A DNA stretch of 9,591 nucleotides from Acidilobaceae archaeon (GTDB lineage Archaea > Thermoproteota > Thermoprotei_A > Sulfolobales > Acidilobaceae): positions 1 through 9,591 of the forward strand of contig JALSQL010000065.1 of the NCBI GenBank assembly GCA_026985435.1, written 5' to 3'. The translations under genes and the position numbers were made by a program. Below the pieces are notes generated by a model. The model searched no databases. It saw only the letters and a list, made by a program, of their open reading frames with translations, and had not been told where the DNA came from. Positions 5,798-9,591 of the stretch are shown here, in pieces (within the stretch, counting starts at the first letter, position 1; the number at the start of each line of letters is the position of its first letter).

Positions 5798-8549
5798 GCT
5801 CGGGCTCGCCGCAGTCGACCCTGCTGACCCCCCGGTCCTTGGAGACCCTGCAGACCACGTCGGCCGCCTCCGACACGTCCTCGTCGTGGGTGACCACTAC
5901 CAGCTGGTCTATCCCCGCCGCCTCGCTCAGCCTCCGCAGTATCTCCACGAGCGTCCTCCTCCTCTCCCTGTCGAGCTCCGCTGTGGGCTCGTCGAGGACG
6001 AGGAACCCGGCGCGTATCGCGTGGAGCCTCGCGAGGGCGATCACGAAGGAGAGCGCCACGGCGGCCTTCTCGCCCCCGCTCAGCTCGCCCACGCTGGCGG
6101 TCCTACCGTCTGACCTTGTTAGGGTTAGGGTGACACCCTCGGAGTCCGCTGTCAGGGTGGCGGCCACTATGTCTAGGTTGAAGCTGGAGAGTGCGTCGCT
6201 CATATACCTGGAGAGCAGGTTAAGCTTGCTCTCGAGCACCAGGGGCGGGGCCCTCTCGAGCACCTCCAGCACCCTCACGGCCCTCGAGGCCTTCCTGGCG
6301 AGCTGCCCCAGCTCCTCCACCCTAGCCCTCAGCTCCTCCACCTCGACCCTCAGCCTCTCGAGCTCGCCCCTCCGCCTCTCCAGGCCCCTCTCGAGCTCGC
6401 CCACCTCAGCCTGGAGGCTATCATACTCCCTCACGAGGGGCTCCAGCCCCCGGAGCCTCTCCTCGACCTCCCGGACCTCGGCCTGCAGCTGGCCGATCCT
6501 CTCCTCGACCCCGCCGAGCTCGCGCCTCTTCTCCTCGAGCATCCCCTCAACCCTGCCAGCGGCGGCCACAGCCTGCTCGACCCGCCGCAGCCTCCGGCTG
6601 GCCATCCGAACCGCCTCCACGGCCTCCCTAACGCTGCCCGCGCCAGTCGCCCGCAGGATCTCGTCCTGCAGCTTGGCTAGGCGCTCCTCCAGCTCGGAGG
6701 CCCTGGAGCGGAGGCTGGCGAGCCTCTCCTCGACGGACGCCCTAGCCTGAGGGCCCGGCTCGACCCCCAGGCTGCGGAGGCTGCCCAGGGCGGCGTCGTA
6801 CCTCCTGGCGGCCCCGCGGAGCCTGGAGAGCTCGCCCCTAACCCTGGCCAGCCTGGCCTCCAGCTCCGCCCTCTCCCCCTGGAGGGCTGAGACCTCAGCC
6901 CTCAGCCTCTCGGCCTCCCCGCCGCTGGGGGCCCGGCTGATGGCGTGCTCCAGCCTGGCTAGGCTCCTCTCGAGCAGCCCTATCAGGCTGGCCAGCCTCT
7001 CGGCCTCCCTCCTGTGCTGGTGCGACATGGCGGCGGCCGCCCTGCTCTCCTCCTCGAGCCGGCTTGCCTCGGCCTCGAGCTGCTCCGCCAGGCTGAGGGC
7101 GCGCTCCCTGGGCAGGGGGGAGCCGCAGAGCGGGCAGGTGCCCCCGCCGGCGCTCCGCAGCTTCTCAGCCCTCTCCCGGGCCTCGCGGGCCCTCTGGAGC
7201 TTCTCCCTAATCTCGGCCGCCAGCGCCTCTGCCTTCGCGGACAGCTCCCTCTGGAGGGATCGGAGCTTCTCTATGCGCTCGCGCAGGCGTGCAGCCACCT
7301 CCCCAGGGTCGGCGCCCGCCTCGCCAGCCAGCTCGGGGAGGAGATCCAGCACGGCCTCGACGGCTAGGCGTAGCTCGGCCTCCTCGGCTGATATCCTCTC
7401 GAGCCTCTCCTCGGCCTTAGCCAGCATGGAGTCGACGCTCCTGAGCCTCTCCTGCAGCCTCCTCTCCTCCTCCTGGAGGTCGGCGTACCTCCTAGAGGCC
7501 TGCTCGAGCTCGGGGAGCCCGTCTAGTATGGTGAGAGCCCTCTCCAGGCGGTCGATCTCCCTCCGCGTGGATTCCAGCTCCCCCGACAGCTTGAGGTACT
7601 CCGCTATGAGGTCCCCCGCGCCCGCGAGGGCGCGTAGGCGCTCGTACTCCTCGCGGAGCCTCGCGAGCCTCCTGGCCTCGTCCTCGAGCCGGGCCACCTC
7701 GCCCCGGAGGCTCCTAGCCCTCTCCTCGGCCTCCCTGAGGCTCGCCTGGAGAGCCCCAAGCCTGCCCTGGAGCTTCTGGTACTCCTCCCGCGCCCCCCGC
7801 AGCTCCTCCAGCCTCGCCCGGGCCTTAGCCAGCCTCTCCTCGGTCTCCCGGATCTCGGCCTGTAGCCTCTCCTGGAGCTTCAGGCGCTCGCGCAGCCTCT
7901 CCTCGAGCGCGGCCCGCTCGCGCGCTAGCCTCTCTGGGAGCCTCTTCCTGAGGGCGTAGCCGCCTATCTCCACGTTGCCCTCGAGGAAGCTCCTCGCCCG
8001 CCTATAATCCTCTATCCCCAGAATCTTCTCCAGCCTCTCCCTGAGGCGCGACCTCCTCGAGAGGAGGTCGTCCATTATGGAGGAGAGCCTCCCCTGGGGG
8101 AGTATGGCTGTGTACTCCAGAAGCTCTAGCCTCTGCCTCCCCTGGACCGGGGGGAGCCCCAGGATCCGGGCAAGCTGGGCGCTGACAGCCGTAACCCCCG
8201 AGGCCAGCCTCCTCCTGGACCCGTTTGACTCCCGGTAGAGCTCGGCCTCCCTCCTACCGCTCCTGGACACCCTAACCCTGACCACGTAGGCGTCCCCGCT
8301 CTCCGTGTCGCGCAGGCGGAGCGTCACAGACGCCTGGGCGCCACCGGGGATGGAGTTGGAGACCAGGTTCCCCAGGCCGCCGCGGATGTTGTCGCTCGTC
8401 ATGAGGGCCAGCCGGAGGGCGTCCACCACGCTGCTCTTCCCGGCCCCGTTCTCGCCGACGAGCGCGTAGGAGCCCCTGTCGAGGCTGAGGCTGGTCTTGG
8501 CGTGGCTCAGGAGGCCGCTGATGTCGAGCCGCTCGATAATGACGGGCAC
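5790..8549 (-). CDS. rad50: Rad50 SMC-like ATPase of the Mre11-Rad50 complex
   Basis: Rad50 is the ATP-driven DNA-end tether and regulator of Mre11. The 919-residue product has the complete layout. The N-terminal ATPase lobe has Walker A GENGAGKSS (32-40, Lys38) and the Q-loop Gln152 in LPQGRLSSI. A long Arg/Glu/Leu coiled coil runs from about 170 to 470, the zinc hook is CPLC (Cys472, Cys475), and a returning coiled coil spans about 485-760. The C-terminal lobe has the signature LSGGEK (823-828), Walker B FLVLDEPT (849-856), D-loop Asp860 and switch His888 in VVTHDE. Size and order are typical for archaeal Rad50. The GTG start lies 6 bp after the mre11 stop and has GGTGAGG four bases upstream, over that stop. 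The heptad-coding DNA is strongly repetitive (CTCGAGGAG-like words on minus), which creates long false reading frames on the opposite strand. The stop is 11 bp before nurA. Confidence 0.97.
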   Translation of the reverse strand: MPVIIERLDISGLLSHAKTSLSLDRGSYALVGENGAGKSSVVDALRLALMTSDNIRGGLGNLVSNSIPGGAQASVTLRLRDTESGDAYVVRVRVSRSGRREAELYRESNGSRRRLASGVTAVSAQLARILGLPPVQGRQRLELLEYTAILPQGRLSSIMDDLLSRRSRLRERLEKILGIEDYRRARSFLEGNVEIGGYALRKRLPERLARERAALEERLRERLKLQERLQAEIRETEERLAKARARLEELRGAREEYQKLQGRLGALQASLREAEERARSLRGEVARLEDEARRLARLREEYERLRALAGAGDLIAEYLKLSGELESTRREIDRLERALTILDGLPELEQASRRYADLQEEERRLQERLRSVDSMLAKAEERLERISAEEAELRLAVEAVLDLLPELAGEAGADPGEVAARLRERIEKLRSLQRELSAKAEALAAEIREKLQRAREARERAEKLRSAGGGTCPLCGSPLPRERALSLAEQLEAEASRLEEESRAAAAMSHQHRREAERLASLIGLLERSLARLEHAISRAPSGGEAERLRAEVSALQGERAELEARLARVRGELSRLRGAARRYDAALGSLRSLGVEPGPQARASVEERLASLRSRASELEERLAKLQDEILRATGAGSVREAVEAVRMASRRLRRVEQAVAAAGRVEGMLEEKRRELGGVEERIGQLQAEVREVEERLRGLEPLVREYDSLQAEVGELERGLERRRGELERLRVEVEELRARVEELGQLARKASRAVRVLEVLERAPPLVLESKLNLLSRYMSDALSSFNLDIVAATLTADSEGVTLTLTRSDGRTASVGELSGGEKAAVALSFVIALARLHAIRAGFLVLDEPTAELDRERRRTLVEILRRLSEAAGIDQLVVVTHDEDVSEAADVVCRVSKDRGVSRVDCGEPEPP

Positions 8550-8560
8550 GGTGCCTCACC
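8550..8560 (-). promoter_or_regulatory. rad50 ribosome site overlapping the mre11 stop
   Basis: GGTGAGG (minus strand, 8560-8554) precedes the rad50 GTG by four bases (CACC) and contains the mre11 stop TGA (8558-8556). The arrangement fixes the rad50 start at 8549 and suggests that the two subunits are made by coupled translation. Confidence 0.7.
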
Positions 8561-9591
8561 CCCACCAAGACCTGGCGGCGCCCTCCACCGCGCGCCAGGC
8601 GGGCTCGTACTCCCCGCTGCTGACGAGCTCCTCCAGCATACTCTGGACGGCCTGGGGGTCGGCGTCATCCCTGGCGGCCTCCCTCTTGAGCGCCAGTATG
8701 CCCTCCGCCAGCCTGGCCAGCGCCTCGGGGGCCGCCACGCCCCTCCTACCCCCGGCCAGGAGCCTGGCTATCACCTCAACCTCGCCGCCCACGCCACCCG
8801 CCGGGGAGGCGGCCACGATGGCGGGCTGCCTAAACCGCTTCACGCTGGAGACCCTCACCCTGACGCCCAGCGACCTCTCGAGCAGCCGGACGGCCTCCCT
8901 CGGGCTCAGCTCTGAGGGCCCGCCCCCCAGTGTTAGGGAGAGGTGGAGGAGCGGCTTTGAGCCGCCCCTAACCCGGGCCCTGGCACCCGCCCTGGCCAGC
9001 GCCTCCCTGGCGGCGCGGAGAAGCGAGTCCCGCGTGGGCCTCGAGGCAGCCAGGTAAGCCTGGAGCCTGGGCTGCTCTATCTCGACCTCCTCGACCCTAG
9101 CCTCGCCCCTGGAAACCTCCACCACCAGCGGGCCGCGGGGCCAGGGCTCCTCCACGCTGAGCCTGGCCTCCTGGGCGTTGAGCGGCACGAGGGGGGCCGG
9201 GTAGGCCCAGGGGGCGGGGCTGGAGTCGCCCGTCGATATTATGCGCTTGTGTATGTGGCCCAGCGCGGCGTAGTCGAAGCCGGCTAGGCTCTGGGGGCTG
9301 GCGACGGCGTCGTCCGGGAAGGTGTAGCCCTCGAGGCCGAGGTGGGCCGCCAGGACCCTGGGGCCCCCCAGCCTGGCGGCCAGCCTCGACGCCGCCTCTA
9401 GGAGGATCCTGGTCGCGCTCCTCCTCCTCTCTATGGGCGCCCTGACGAAGGGTAGTAGGACAACGTGGCCGCCGCCCACCTCGAACGTGGAGCTGCTCAC
9501 CACATCCAGGGGCGTGGAGCCCGCGGGGATGCGGGTGGGCGGCACGGCCACCCCCCCGGCGCTCTCCGCGGCGAGGTGGACCGGCGAGATG
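8556..9591 (-). CDS. mre11: Mre11 nuclease, 5' end beyond the window
   Basis: Mre11 is the Mn-dependent phosphoesterase-type nuclease that nicks and trims DNA ends as a dimer with Rad50. Only the C-terminal 344 residues are inside the window; the frame stays open to the right edge. Visible motifs are IV, AAHLGLEGY (His83), and V, ALGHIH (His112, His114), both giving metal ligands, followed by the capping domain. The C-terminal helices (about 275-335) are in the place where Mre11 binds the base of the Rad50 coiled coil. The missing part, probably about 90-100 residues, should hold the DxH, GDxxD and GNHD motifs. The first visible residues, ISPVHLAAE, fit the sequence that normally follows GNHD. 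The GTG at 9551 is an internal valine codon, not the start. The gene leads the visible operon and ends 6 bp before rad50. Confidence 0.93.
   Translation of the reverse strand, partial: ISPVHLAAESAGGVAVPPTRIPAGSTPLDVVSSSTFEVGGGHVVLLPFVRAPIERRRSATRILLEAASRLAARLGGPRVLAAHLGLEGYTFPDDAVASPQSLAGFDYAALGHIHKRIISTGDSSPAPWAYPAPLVPLNAQEARLSVEEPWPRGPLVVEVSRGEARVEEVEIEQPRLQAYLAASRPTRDSLLRAAREALARAGARARVRGGSKPLLHLSLTLGGGPSELSPREAVRLLERSLGVRVRVSSVKRFRQPAIVAASPAGGVGGEVEVIARLLAGGRRGVAAPEALARLAEGILALKREAARDDADPQAVQSMLEELVSSGEYEPAWRAVEGAARSWWG

Noticed and set aside
5839..7959. Long plus-strand reading frames (5839-6750 and 6940-7959) inside rad50, rich in Ser, Leu and Arg
   Set aside because: They are the reverse of the rad50 coiled-coil codons. 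Rad50 has every expected motif through this region and the opposite frames have monotonous Ser/Leu/Arg composition.
6240..8060. Apparent repeat array of CCTCCTCGAG-like words
   Set aside because: The words have no fixed period or spacer and encode Leu-Glu-Glu/Arg heptads of the Rad50 coiled coil; this is not a CRISPR or tandem repeat element.
8497..9057. Plus-strand frame across the mre11-rad50 junction
   Set aside because: It is antisense to two confident genes and to their coupled stop/start region; no protein family resemblance.
8556..9551. Mre11 as a truncated gene or pseudogene without its nuclease N-terminus
   Set aside because: The frame continues without a stop to base 9591, and the added residues fit Mre11 just after GNHD, so the missing part is outside the window.

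Overview
The window looks like a stretch of a GC-rich, probably hyperthermophilic archaeal chromosome, most likely from Thermoproteota (Crenarchaeota). The main reason is a tightly packed mre11-rad50-nurA-herA cluster, the archaeal DNA-end resection operon, followed by a TrmB-family regulator, a family that is mainly archaeal. GTG/TTG starts, frequent AGG (Arg) and ATA (Ile) codons, purine-rich coding strands and very short intergenic gaps fit this. I cannot name the species or genus from sequence alone.

Layout. On the plus strand, positions 1-1494 hold a methionyl-tRNA synthetase gene (TTG at base 1). It is followed after 49 bp by a 222-codon gene of unknown function (1544-2212) whose predicted fold order suggests a YbjN / type III secretion chaperone-like domain plus a helical tail. 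Everything else is on the minus strand, read right to left: mre11 (8556 to beyond 9591, 5' end outside the window), rad50 (5790-8549), nurA (4579-5778), herA (2996-4582) and a TrmB-family regulator (2201-2944). The two blocks converge and overlap by 12 bp at 2201-2212. No gap is longer than about 50 bp, so there is no gene-free stretch to describe. I saw no tRNA or rRNA gene, CRISPR array or insertion sequence.

How the genes work together. Mre11-Rad50 recognises and opens DNA double-strand ends. The HerA hexameric translocase and NurA nuclease then process the 5' strand, leaving a 3' tail for RadA recombinase. Coupling is visible in the DNA: 6 bp between mre11 and rad50 with the rad50 ribosome site lying over the mre11 stop, 11 bp between rad50 and nurA, and an ATGA stop/start overlap between nurA and herA. 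All catalytic motifs that can be checked are intact: Rad50 Walker A/B, signature and CPLC zinc hook; NurA Asp/Glu/Asp/Tyr/His set; HerA Walker A/B; Mre11 motif IV His and GHIH. The TrmB-family gene sits 51 bp behind herA. That gap holds a 12-bp perfect palindrome, a 9-bp direct repeat with one-helical-turn spacing and a possible TATA element, which together look like a self-controlled internal promoter.

The most unusual points are the methionyl-tRNA synthetase, which is of the bacterial (Thermus-like, single zinc knuckle) type rather than the usual archaeal type; the attachment of a TrmB regulator with its own operator-like region to a recombination operon; and the unassigned 222-residue protein. 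I found no clearly new multi-gene system; the resection operon itself is a known one.
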